Assembly: GCA_963842295.1 (NCBI GenBank)
Contig: CAWJFY010000009.1
Coordinates: forward strand, 1-64,000
Origin: JAJNBA01 sp963842295
Lineage (GTDB): Bacteria; Actinomycetota; UBA4738; HRBIN12
Direction: 5' to 3'
DNA length: 64,000 nucleotides
Made by a program: the position numbers and the translations under genes. The notes beneath the pieces were generated by a model. It saw nothing but the letters and a program-made list of their open reading frames with translations. It was not told where the DNA came from and searched no databases. Below, piece by piece: positions 29,078 through 36,821 of the stretch. Every line of letters begins with the position of its first letter. Positions within the stretch are counted from its first letter, which is position 1.

Positions 29078-30607
29078 CTACCTCGCGTACTCGGTCGCGC
29101 GCGTTTCCCGGATCACCGAGATCTTGATCTGGCCCGGGTACTGGAGCTCCTCTTCAACCTGTTTGGCGATGTCGCGCGCGATCGTCTGCGCCTGAAGGTC
29201 GTCGACGTCGTCGGGCGTCACCATCACGCGGACCTCACGGCCCGCCTGCATCGCGAAGACCTTCTGGACCCCTTCGTGCGCCGTGCAGATCTCCTCCAGT
29301 CGTTCGAGGCGCTTGATGTACGTCTCCAGCGACTCGCGGCGAGCGCCGGGTCGGCCACCGCTGATCGAGTCTGCGATCTGCGCGAGCACCGCGTGGACGG
29401 TCCGCTGCTCGACCTCGCCGTGGTGGGACTCGATGCAGTGCACGATCTCCGGGTCCTCCTTCAACCGCCGGGCGATCTCGGCTCCGATGATCGCGTGCGA
29501 ACCCTCGACCTCGTGCGTGACGGCCTTCCCGATGTCGTGGAGGAAAGCGCCTCGCTTCGCGATCGTGGGGTCGACGCCGATCTCCGCGGCGAGCGCGCTG
29601 GCGATGTGGGCGGACTCGACCAGGTGCTTCAGGACGTTCTGGCCGTAGCTCGTGCGGTACTGGAGCCGGCCCAAGAGCTTGATCAGCTCCGGGTGGACGT
29701 CCGTGAGGCCGACCTCGGCCACCGCGTCCTCACCGGACTTCCGTATCTGCTCGTCGAGGTCCCGCACGGACCGTTCGTGGACCTCCTCGATGCGCGCCGG
29801 CTGGATACGGCCGTCCTGGACGAGCTTCTCGAGCGTCATCCGCGCCGCCTCACGACGCACGGGATCGAAACAGGAGAGGACGACGGCCTCGGGGGTGTCG
29901 TCGATGATGATGTTGACCCCCGTGGCGGCCTCGAAAGCTCGGATGTTCCGGCCTTCGCGACCGATGATCCGCCCCTTCATGTCTTCGCTGGGGAGCGTGA
30001 ACACGCTGACGCTCGACTCGGCCGTTTGCTCCGAGGCCACACGCTGGATCGCGATGGTCACGATCTTGCGAGCCCTCTCCTCACCCTCCTCACGCGCCCG
30101 CTGTTCGATCTCGCGCACCTGAGCCATCGCGCCGCGCTTGGCCTCGTCGATGACCTGCGAGGCCAGCTGGTCCTTGGCCTCGCCCGATGTCATCCCCGCG
30201 ATCCGCTCCAACTGGGTCTTGTGCTGGTCGGTCGCCTTCTCGAGCTGCTCGCGGACGAACGTCAGCTTGTCTTCACGCTCCTTGAGCTCGGCGGTCCGTG
30301 CATCCATCCGTTGGCTGCGATCGCGGAGATCGCCTTCCGTCTCCGTGATCCGGCGTTCGAGACGCGCGACTTCCTCTCGGCGATGCTTCAGGTCCTCCTC
30401 TGTCTCCCGCCGCATCCGCGCGGCCTCGTCCTTGGAGTCCTGGAGCGCTCGGGCGCGCGTCTTGGCGGCCTCTTCCTCGGATCCGAGCAGGATCTTCTTG
30501 GCTTGCGCTTCGGCGGAGCGCGCATTGGACGCTCCGATCGTGTTACGGACGACGAATCCCACGACCGCCCCGGCCATGAGGCCGAGGAGGGCAACGACGG
30601 CTTCCAT
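29078..30607 (-). CDS. rny: ribonuclease Y
   Basis: 509 residues, the usual length. An N-terminal membrane anchor (VVALLGLMAGAVVGFVV) is followed by a long charged coiled coil (about 30-200), a KH domain (MKGRIIGREGRNIRAFEAAT) and an HD domain (AKRGAFLHDIGKAVTHEVEG) with the metal-binding His-Asp. It is an endoribonuclease initiating mRNA decay at the membrane. ATG 30607 has a GAGGAACG ribosome-binding site. RNase J and PNPase are also encoded in this window. Confidence 0.96.
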   Translation of the reverse strand: MEAVVALLGLMAGAVVGFVVRNTIGASNARSAEAQAKKILLGSEEEAAKTRARALQDSKDEAARMRRETEEDLKHRREEVARLERRITETEGDLRDRSQRMDARTAELKEREDKLTFVREQLEKATDQHKTQLERIAGMTSGEAKDQLASQVIDEAKRGAMAQVREIEQRAREEGEERARKIVTIAIQRVASEQTAESSVSVFTLPSEDMKGRIIGREGRNIRAFEAATGVNIIIDDTPEAVVLSCFDPVRREAARMTLEKLVQDGRIQPARIEEVHERSVRDLDEQIRKSGEDAVAEVGLTDVHPELIKLLGRLQYRTSYGQNVLKHLVESAHIASALAAEIGVDPTIAKRGAFLHDIGKAVTHEVEGSHAIIGAEIARRLKEDPEIVHCIESHHGEVEQRTVHAVLAQIADSISGGRPGARRESLETYIKRLERLEEICTAHEGVQKVFAMQAGREVRVMVTPDDVDDLQAQTIARDIAKQVEEELQYPGQIKISVIRETRATEYAR

Positions 30608-30837
30608 CGTTCCTCCCGATGTCTCGGGAGAGGGATCTCGGTCCCCGATCCGGTTGTTCGGCCGAAGGCTAGTGGCGCCGACCCCTTCTCAGGGCGCATG
30701 CGAGGTCGGAGCAGGTGGTTGGGTCGATGTTGAACTCGGTCACTGGAGCCCTTCGGTCGTTCGTTCGGATGGGTTCGGGAGATCGATTCCTCTCGTTTCC
30801 CCGATGCTACGGCCGGCAGCCGTTGGAAACAAGGTCG

Positions 30838-31329
30838 CTAGTCGTCCTGGAACGCGATCTCCAGCGCCTTCCGCGCTGCGCTGCGGGCGATCTCGGGGCT
30901 ATAGCCCCTGCGCATCAGCAGGGAGGAGAGCCGCGCGAAGGCCTTCTGAGGGGCGACCCCCCTGAGCCTCGATGCGCGCGATCGGGCGAGCTCGGCGGCT
31001 CGATCTTCGTCGTCATCCGAAGCCCCCTCCGCCGCGATGGCCGCGAGCGCGGGGGCGATGCCGGCCGCACGGAGTCCTTGCTCCACGCCCCGGCTGCCTT
31101 CCCTCCGGGCACCGAAACGCTGCTCCGCGTACTGGCGGGCGAAGGCCTCGTCATCAACGAGCCCCACCCGCTCCAGCCGAGTGAGGACGTCCTGGACCTC
31201 GTTCGGCTCGAAGCGAGCTGCGAGGAGGCGCCGTTCCAGCTCCCGGCGGCTTCGTGGACGCACAGCCAAGAGACCGAGGGCGCGCTCGTGGCAGCTCTTC
31301 GGGTTCTTGGGCTCGCGACGATGGGCCAC
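30838..31329 (-). CDS. recX: regulatory protein RecX
   Basis: 163 residues of the three-repeat RecX fold: ALGLLAVRPRSRRELERRLL (repeat 1), VLTRLERVGLVDDEAFARQY with the conserved AEQRFGARR (repeat 2), and ARLSSLLMRRGYSPEIARSA (repeat 3). It restrains RecA filament activity. It begins 12 nt after the recA stop on the same strand, the common recA-recX arrangement, so it should be induced with recA. The 230-nt gap before rny holds no evident terminator. Confidence 0.93.
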   Translation of the reverse strand: MAHRREPKNPKSCHERALGLLAVRPRSRRELERRLLAARFEPNEVQDVLTRLERVGLVDDEAFARQYAEQRFGARREGSRGVEQGLRAAGIAPALAAIAAEGASDDDEDRAAELARSRASRLRGVAPQKAFARLSSLLMRRGYSPEIARSAARKALEIAFQDD

Positions 31330-31341
31330 TGAAGGCTCGGA

Positions 31342-32448
31342 TTACGTCCGAGACCCGCTCTTCGACTTGGCGGCAGGCGCGGGCTCCTCCATCGGTGGCT
31401 CTTCCGGCGGAGGTGCCTCAGCGTCGCCGATCACGATGGGCTCGTCGTCACCCTCGCCGAAGGACGTGAGGCCGACGGCCTCGCGGACCTTCCGCTCGAT
31501 CTCGTCCCTGAGGTCGATGTGCTCCGCGAGGAACTGCCGGGCGTTCTCCCGGCCCTGACCGAGCTGGTCACCCTCATAGGTGAACCACGCCCCCGACTTC
31601 TTGACGATCTCCAGATCGACGCCCACGTCGATGAGGGAGCCCTCCTTCGAGATGCCCTTGCCGTACATGATGTCGAACTCGCACTGACGGAAGGGCGGCG
31701 CCACCTTGTTCTTCACGACCTTGATCCGGGTGCGGGAGCCCACGACCTCGGTCCCGTCCTTCAGGTTCTCGATCTTCCGAACGTCGAGCCGGATGGTGGA
31801 GTAGAACTTCAGCGCCCGGCCGCCGGGGGTCGTCTCGGGTGAGCCGAACATCACGCCGATCTTCTCCCGCAGCTGGTTGATGAAGATCGCGGTGGTGTCG
31901 AACCGGGACAGCGACCCCGAGAGCTTGCGCATCGCCTGGGACATCAGGCGCGCCTGTAGACCGACGTGGGTGTCGCCCATCTCGCCCTCGATCTCGGCTC
32001 TCGGCACCAACGCCGCCACCGAGTCGATCACCACGAGGTCGAGAGCGGCGGAGCGGACCAGCATGTCCGCGATCTCGAGGGCCTGCTCGCCGGAGTCCGG
32101 CTGCGACACGAGGAGTTCGTCGATGTTCACGCCCAGCTCGCGCGCGTACGTGGGGTCGAGCGCGTGCTCCGCGTCGATGAACGCGGCGATGCCGCCCTTC
32201 GCCTGCGCCTCGGCGATCATGTGCAGGCACACGGTCGTCTTGCCCGACCCCTCCGGACCGAACACCTCGACGACGCGTCCCTTCGGGATCCCACCGACCC
32301 CGAGCGCGATGTCCAACGCCAACGAGCCGGTGGGGATGACGGTGATCCCCGCCCCCATCGGGTGCTCGCCGAGCTTCATCACGGCGCCTCTTCCGAACTG
32401 CTTCTCGATCTGCTGCAGCGTGACGTCCAGCATCTTGTCCCGGTCCAC
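31342..32448 (-). CDS. recA: recombinase RecA
   Basis: 368 residues from GTG 32448 (VDRDKMLDVTLQQIEKQFGR), which has an AAGGAGG ribosome-binding site and matches the normal RecA N-terminus. The frame is also open to an ATG at 32541 and would add 31 unusual residues (MSESLANLHSSLAQALSRPP...). Walker A is GPEGSGKTTV, and the Gln-containing loop L2 region is MFGSPETTPGGRALKFYSTI. The C-terminus is acidic and Pro-rich (EPPMEEPAPAAKSKSG). RecA does strand exchange and triggers LexA self-cleavage. An SOS box lies upstream. No intein here, unlike M. tuberculosis RecA. Confidence 0.98.
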   Translation of the reverse strand: MDRDKMLDVTLQQIEKQFGRGAVMKLGEHPMGAGITVIPTGSLALDIALGVGGIPKGRVVEVFGPEGSGKTTVCLHMIAEAQAKGGIAAFIDAEHALDPTYARELGVNIDELLVSQPDSGEQALEIADMLVRSAALDLVVIDSVAALVPRAEIEGEMGDTHVGLQARLMSQAMRKLSGSLSRFDTTAIFINQLREKIGVMFGSPETTPGGRALKFYSTIRLDVRKIENLKDGTEVVGSRTRIKVVKNKVAPPFRQCEFDIMYGKGISKEGSLIDVGVDLEIVKKSGAWFTYEGDQLGQGRENARQFLAEHIDLRDEIERKVREAVGLTSFGEGDDEPIVIGDAEAPPPEEPPMEEPAPAAKSKSGSRT

Positions 32449-32601
32449 GTTCCCCTCCTTCGTGCCCCTGCCCTGCCCGGAGGGGGGCCGGGAGAGTGCC
32501 TGTGCAAGCGACGAGTGGAGATTAGCGAGCGACTCCGACATAAGTTACACCTCTGTCATTCTTCCTGCTTCGGTCGCGCCCATACGCGGCCCGAGATTAA
32601 T

Positions 32602-32615
32602 CGAACAGGTGTTCG
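32602..32615. promoter_or_regulatory. SOS (LexA) box upstream of recA
   Basis: CGAAC-AGGT-GTTCG, a perfect match, 154 nt before the preferred GTG start and 61 nt before the upstream ATG. A possible promoter (TTGCTT at 32626-32621 and an AT-rich GATTAA) brackets it on the minus strand. Confidence 0.85.
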
Positions 32616-32627
32616 AAAGCAAGCAAC

Positions 32628-33212
32628 CTACGCGCCTAGCGGGAAGCGCGCCAACGGTTCGTACAGGGGGGCCGGCCGACGCAGATGGCTTCTGAATAGG
32701 ACGACGTGACCGACCTCCCACCCCTCCGTCACCAGCGGGGTTTCGGCGAACTCCTGCGGGAGCTGCACCGGTGGATCGCTCCGAGCCACCGTGAGATGCG
32801 GGTGGAAGGCGCGCTTCTCCGCGGGGAACTCTTCGAGCAAGCTTCCCTCGATCCTCGCCGCCAGCCCGCTCGTGCGACCGTCCTCGTCGTCCAGGCCCGC
32901 CCACACCACGCGAGCCTTCGCGGGTGAGGGGAACCCGCCGACGCCCGTGATCCGCGTGCGGAACGGCTCGACATCCCTGGCCGCCGCCTCCACCTGCTGC
33001 GGCACCCAGTCGGCGAGCCGTGGCCAGGTCCGCCCGAGGAACTTCAGGGTGACGTGCCAGTTCTCGCGCGGCGCCCAGCGAACCTTCGGGAACTCCTCTC
33101 GCCAGGGCCGGAAGGCTTCTTCGACCGACTCCTTCACCGGGTCCGGGACCTCGATCGCGATGAAGAGCCGGAGCGGCCTCGCCTCGGGGCGCGCGGCCCG
33201 ATCCCGGGCCAT
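32628..33212 (-). CDS. thpR: RNA 2',3'-cyclic phosphodiesterase (2H family)
   Basis: 194 residues from the ATG at 33212, which shares one base with the cinA stop codon (TGATG). The two signature His motifs of the 2H phosphoesterases are present: WHVTLKFLG (about 53) and HPHLTVARSD (about 137). The N-terminus reads RLFIAIEVPDPVKESVEEAF. It opens 2',3'-cyclic phosphates on RNA in vitro; the family was formerly called 2'-5' RNA ligase. It is the last gene of the rodZ-pgsA-cinA-thpR series. Confidence 0.93.
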   Translation of the reverse strand: MARDRAARPEARPLRLFIAIEVPDPVKESVEEAFRPWREEFPKVRWAPRENWHVTLKFLGRTWPRLADWVPQQVEAAARDVEPFRTRITGVGGFPSPAKARVVWAGLDDEDGRTSGLAARIEGSLLEEFPAEKRAFHPHLTVARSDPPVQLPQEFAETPLVTEGWEVGHVVLFRSHLRRPAPLYEPLARFPLGA

Positions 33213-34480
33213 CAGATCAGACGATCGGAGCCCGGGAGCGGTCGGCCCTCGAGGTGGCGGCGCACGAGGTCCAACGCGGCCTGCTCCGCCCACCGGCGGA
33301 CGCGATCTCGCTCCCCCGGCACGTGGAAGCTCCGCGCGTGCGCCACATCCTCGCCTTCGAGTGCGATCCAGATCAGACCCGGCGGCGCGCCGCCGTGCGA
33401 CTCAGGGCCGGCCGCTCCCGTCAGCGCGAGGCCGAAGTCGGCATCGAACACCCTCCGAGCCCCCGCGGCCATCTGCCGGGCGCACTCCTCGCTGACCGGC
33501 CCGGGACCGTCGAGGATCTCGCGTGGCAAGCCCAGCACGCCCATCTTCGCCTCGTTCGTGTAGACCACGGCGGACCCCACGAAAACCTCGGAGGCGCCCG
33601 GCACGCTCGTGACGCGGGCCCCTACTCCCCCGCCCGTGATCGACTCGGCGCATGCGAGCTTCTTGTCCGCATCCCGCAGCAGCCGGACCACCGCCTCCTC
33701 GAGCGACTCGTCGTCCGACGTGAACACCTCGTCGCCGAGCCGTCGCCGAACCTCCTCGGCGACCGGCTCGATCAGGGCGTCCGCCTCCTTCACCGTCGTC
33801 GCCTTGGCGGTGATCCGAACCTTCACCTCGCCCGACGACGCGAGGAACGCGATCGTCGGATTCGCCGACCCGAGGAACAGGTCGTCGACCCGCTCCGCGA
33901 GCGCCGACTCACCGATCCCAGCGCATCGGAGGACGCGAGAGCGCACCACGCCGGACCCGGCCGCCGATGCCAGCTCCGGAAGGATCGTCCCTTCCATCAT
34001 CTCGACCATCTCTTCGGGCACGCCCGGCACGGCGTAGACCCGGACACCGCCGAGCAGCTCCGCCGCCAGTCCCGGCGCCGTCCCTCGTTCCGGCCTGATG
34101 TACCTCGCACCCTCGGGCACATCGGCTTGGCGGAGGTTGCTGTCGGGCATCTCGCGACGGCCGAACGAGCGGAACTTGTCGCGAAGCATCTCCTCGAGCT
34201 CCGGATGACGCACCATCCGGGCGCTCAGCAGGTCACCGAAGGCGTCGCGCGTGATGTCGTCCTGGGTCGGCCCGAGCCCCCCGGTCACGATCACGACGTC
34301 TGCGCGGGACGAGGCCAGCCGCATGGCTTCGACGATCCGCTCCCGATTGTCCCCGACGGCCTGGTGGTGCAGGACATCAGCACCGATCGCCGCGAGGGAC
34401 TCCGACATCCACCTGGCGTTGGTGTTCGCGATCTGACCCAGGAGCAGCTCGGTCCCGACCGCGACGATCTCCGCCCTCAC
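33212..34480 (-). CDS. cinA: CinA family nicotinamide-nucleotide amidohydrolase / competence-damage protein
   Basis: 422 residues from GTG 34480, overlapping the pgsA stop by 4 nt. The N-terminal MoCF-like pyrophosphatase domain (RAEIVAVGTELLLGQIANTN, then VTGGLGPTQDDITRDA) spans about 1-170. The C-terminal PncC-type deamidase domain (KLACAESITGGGVGARVTSV, then TGAAGPESHGG) spans about 255-415. It recycles NMN to NaMN. In many bacteria cinA precedes recA, as here. Confidence 0.95.
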   Translation of the reverse strand: MRAEIVAVGTELLLGQIANTNARWMSESLAAIGADVLHHQAVGDNRERIVEAMRLASSRADVVIVTGGLGPTQDDITRDAFGDLLSARMVRHPELEEMLRDKFRSFGRREMPDSNLRQADVPEGARYIRPERGTAPGLAAELLGGVRVYAVPGVPEEMVEMMEGTILPELASAAGSGVVRSRVLRCAGIGESALAERVDDLFLGSANPTIAFLASSGEVKVRITAKATTVKEADALIEPVAEEVRRRLGDEVFTSDDESLEEAVVRLLRDADKKLACAESITGGGVGARVTSVPGASEVFVGSAVVYTNEAKMGVLGLPREILDGPGPVSEECARQMAAGARRVFDADFGLALTGAAGPESHGGAPPGLIWIALEGEDVAHARSFHVPGERDRVRRWAEQAALDLVRRHLEGRPLPGSDRLI

Positions 34481-35022
34481 CCCGTCTCCATGCGGTGGCG
34501 CTCGGTGAACAGGTACTCGATCCCGCTGATCACGGTCAGGACCACCGCGATCACGATGACCGCCAGGACGAGCGGATCGAACCCTGACGGCAGCGGCGCG
34601 ATCGACAGACCCACCGCCGAGATCTGGCTGAAGGTCTTGGCCTTCCCGGCGCGCGATGCCGGCAGCGACACGCCTCGCTGATCCAAACGCCAGCGGAGCA
34701 ACGAAACGGCGACTTCTCGAAGGATGATCGTCGCCGTCGCCCACCAAGGGAAGTCCCCCTGGACCGTGAGCGCGACGGCGGGCACGATCACGAACAGCTT
34801 GTCCGACAGCGGATCGAGCCACGCGCCTACCGACGTCGTCATCGAGTGACGCCTGGCGAGATAGCCATCCGCCAGGTCCGAAAGGGCGCCGACGGCGAAG
34901 ACCAGGAGCGCGAGCCACCTCGTTTCGGCGCGATCCGTGGCGAGAAGCACCACGACGATCGGGATCAGCCCGATGCGCCCGAGGGAAAGGACGTTCGGCC
35001 AGCCCAGCCCGAGCGGTCTCAC
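34477..35022 (-). CDS. pgsA: CDP-diacylglycerol--glycerol-3-phosphate 3-phosphatidyltransferase family protein
   Basis: 181 residues with the CDP-alcohol phosphotransferase signature DLADGYLARR...GAWLDPLSD (about 47-76) and about five membrane helices. It forms phosphatidylglycerol phosphate at the inner membrane. Other CDP-alcohol transferases share the motif, but the length and the rodZ-pgsA-cinA context favour PgsA. The GTG start overlaps the RodZ-like gene by 4 nt. Confidence 0.92.
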   Translation of the reverse strand: MRPLGLGWPNVLSLGRIGLIPIVVVLLATDRAETRWLALLVFAVGALSDLADGYLARRHSMTTSVGAWLDPLSDKLFVIVPAVALTVQGDFPWWATATIILREVAVSLLRWRLDQRGVSLPASRAGKAKTFSQISAVGLSIAPLPSGFDPLVLAVIVIAVVLTVISGIEYLFTERHRMETG

Positions 35023-35747
35023 CCGATCGACGATGACTCTCCTCCACCGTCCCCCAGCGTGAATCGGTATGTGTGCGGCATCCCGGGTGTGCCCTCGGTC
35101 ACGTCCGTCCCGTTGAGGCTGACCTCGGCGAGGCCCGCATCCGCCACGGTCACATCCAGGCTTTCCAAGGCCACGAGCGTGATGGTCTCTCCGGGCCTCA
35201 TGGTGAACGAATCCGGAGCGCCGTCGGCGACGGACTCGAGCCCGACATCGCTCCGAGCCACCACCACGACCCTGATCGAAGGATCGTTCGGAACCGGCGA
35301 CAACGTATCCGCCGGTATCTCCGCCTTCGGCGGGGCCGCCTCACCTCGGGAGAGGAGACCGAACGCGAGGAGGATCACGAGGATCGAAGCCGCGGCCACC
35401 AGGAGGAATCGCTGATTGTCCCGGATGCGGGTGGCCGCGATCATCCGCTCGACGGGCCCCAGCCTGCCGGGCGGTGGCGGGGGCTCGACCTCCTCGACCG
35501 TGCTGGCGTACGCCCCGACCACCTTGCCCGCATCGAGCCCGAGGTAGCTCGCGTACGTCCGGAGGGATGCCCGCACGTAGACCTCTCCAGGGAGGACGTC
35601 GAAATCCTCGCGCTCGAGCGCATCCAGCTGGTCGACCCGGAGCCTGGTGTCACGCGCCGCTTCGTCGAGGGAGAACCCTCGCGCCTCGCGAGCACGCTGC
35701 AGGGCCGGGCCGACCCCTGTCCGGGGATCCGTCACTGAGCCGGCCAT
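35019..35747 (-). CDS. RodZ-like helix-turn-helix membrane protein
   Basis: 242 residues: an N-terminal Xre-type helix-turn-helix (GPALQRAREARGFSLDEAAR to RVDQLDALEREDFDVLPGEV, about 12-55) in the cytoplasm, one membrane helix (FLLVAAASILVILLAFGLL, about 113-131), and an extracellular DUF4115-like beta domain. This is the RodZ layout, which links MreB to the elongation machinery in rods. mreB is not in the window, so the role is inferred. It is first in the coupled rodZ-pgsA-cinA-thpR series and divergent from a GNAT gene with a 42-nt gap. Confidence 0.85.
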   Translation of the reverse strand: MAGSVTDPRTGVGPALQRAREARGFSLDEAARDTRLRVDQLDALEREDFDVLPGEVYVRASLRTYASYLGLDAGKVVGAYASTVEEVEPPPPPGRLGPVERMIAATRIRDNQRFLLVAAASILVILLAFGLLSRGEAAPPKAEIPADTLSPVPNDPSIRVVVVARSDVGLESVADGAPDSFTMRPGETITLVALESLDVTVADAGLAEVSLNGTDVTEGTPGMPHTYRFTLGDGGGESSSIG

Positions 35748-35789
35748 TGAGAGCGCAAGGATAGCCGTCGCGGACCTACACTCCCGCGG

Positions 35790-36335
35790 ATGCCAGGCTC
35801 ACGCAGGCGGGGCCGCCACGTGCACATCCGCCCGCTCCTGCTCGATGACGAGGCCGAGTTCCTCCGGCTGGTCCGCGCGTCGCGTGTCCTGCATCGTCCC
35901 TGGTCGTATCCGCCGGCAACTCGGCAAGCGTTCCGCGAGCACGTGGGAGACGGCGGCGACGGCGACGCGCGTTTCGTGGTCTGCCGCAACGACGACGGCG
36001 CGATCGTCGGCTACTTCGGACTTGGCCAGATCTTCTACGGGAAGTTCCGCAACGCCTACCTCGGCTACTACGCGTTCGAGCCCTTCGCCGGCCACGGGCA
36101 TATGAGGGAAGGGTTGGAGCTCGTCCTCCGTTACGCATTCGGCGACCTGCACCTCCACCGGGTCCAGGCGAGCATCCAGCCCGGGAACGCACGATCGATC
36201 GCGCTGGTGCGCGGCGCGGGCTTCCGCAAGGAGGGGCTCGCCCGGCGCTACCTGAAGATCGGGGGTCGCTGGCGCGATCACGAGCAATGGGCGCTCACCG
36301 TCGAGGATAGACACGAGGCTCACCGATCGGCCTAG
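35790..36335 (+). CDS. GNAT acetyltransferase, RimJ/RimL-like
   Basis: 181 residues opening VHIRPLLLDDEAEFLRLVRA. The acetyl-CoA region is YYAFEPFAGHGHMREGLELV (about 90-109) and the C-terminus follows the family pattern IQPGNARSIALVRGAGFRKE, then YLKIGGRWRDHEQWALT, very like ribosomal-protein alanine acetyltransferases. The target is unknown but could be a ribosomal protein. It is divergent from the RodZ-like gene. Confidence 0.9.
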   Translation: MPGSRRRGRHVHIRPLLLDDEAEFLRLVRASRVLHRPWSYPPATRQAFREHVGDGGDGDARFVVCRNDDGAIVGYFGLGQIFYGKFRNAYLGYYAFEPFAGHGHMREGLELVLRYAFGDLHLHRVQASIQPGNARSIALVRGAGFRKEGLARRYLKIGGRWRDHEQWALTVEDRHEAHRSA

Positions 36336-36434
36336 GTCCAAGGGCCCGGTCGGAATCGGCCGTCCGTTGGGTGGAGCCCTCTACGCGGGGGATTACAGTT
36401 GGCCGGGCTGGGAGGGAACCGATTGGAACCGAGT

Positions 36435-36812
36435 ATGCCCCAAGACCACACGGATGACTCGCCGCTGGCAACGGTGCGTGACATCTTGCCGGCGGCACAT
36501 CTGTTGTCGGACGGTCCGGTGCGCTACCTGCTCGTGGCCGGCGAACGGGACGACGGCCTTTGGGGATCCATCGGCTCATTCTGGCGCGCGATCGAGGGGG
36601 GTAGGGGTGGGTTCCTGGTCAGCCCGGACGCGATCTGGGCTGGCAGCGAGATGGTCCGAAGCTTCCGAAGCGCACAGGCGAGAGGCTGGACGGTCGAGAG
36701 GATCTACGCGTACTGGCAGGCGCATGTCGGGGTGGCCGGGAAGCTCATGATCGATCCACAGCAACACGCGGATACGTTGTTCCAGGTGGCACGACGCGTC
36801 GGCGCGATCTGA
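36435..36812 (+). CDS. hypothetical protein, 125 residues
   Basis: From ATG 36435 (MPQDHTDDSPLATVRDILPA); a TTG at 36399 would add 12 residues. The protein is soluble-looking with alpha/beta character (YLLVAGERDDGLWGSIGSFW, EMVRSFRSAQARGWTVERIY) and ends LFQVARRVGAI. I do not recognise a domain, signal peptide or membrane segment. It converges on ftsK with a 9-nt gap. Codon use is like the neighbours, and the frame is consistent with a real gene. Confidence 0.6.
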   Translation: MPQDHTDDSPLATVRDILPAAHLLSDGPVRYLLVAGERDDGLWGSIGSFWRAIEGGRGGFLVSPDAIWAGSEMVRSFRSAQARGWTVERIYAYWQAHVGVAGKLMIDPQQHADTLFQVARRVGAI

Positions 36813-36821
36813 CCGATCCCC

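Noticed and set aside
31342..32448. Intein in recA, as in M. tuberculosis
   Set aside because: RecA is continuous and of normal length here; the only intein seen is in nrdJ.
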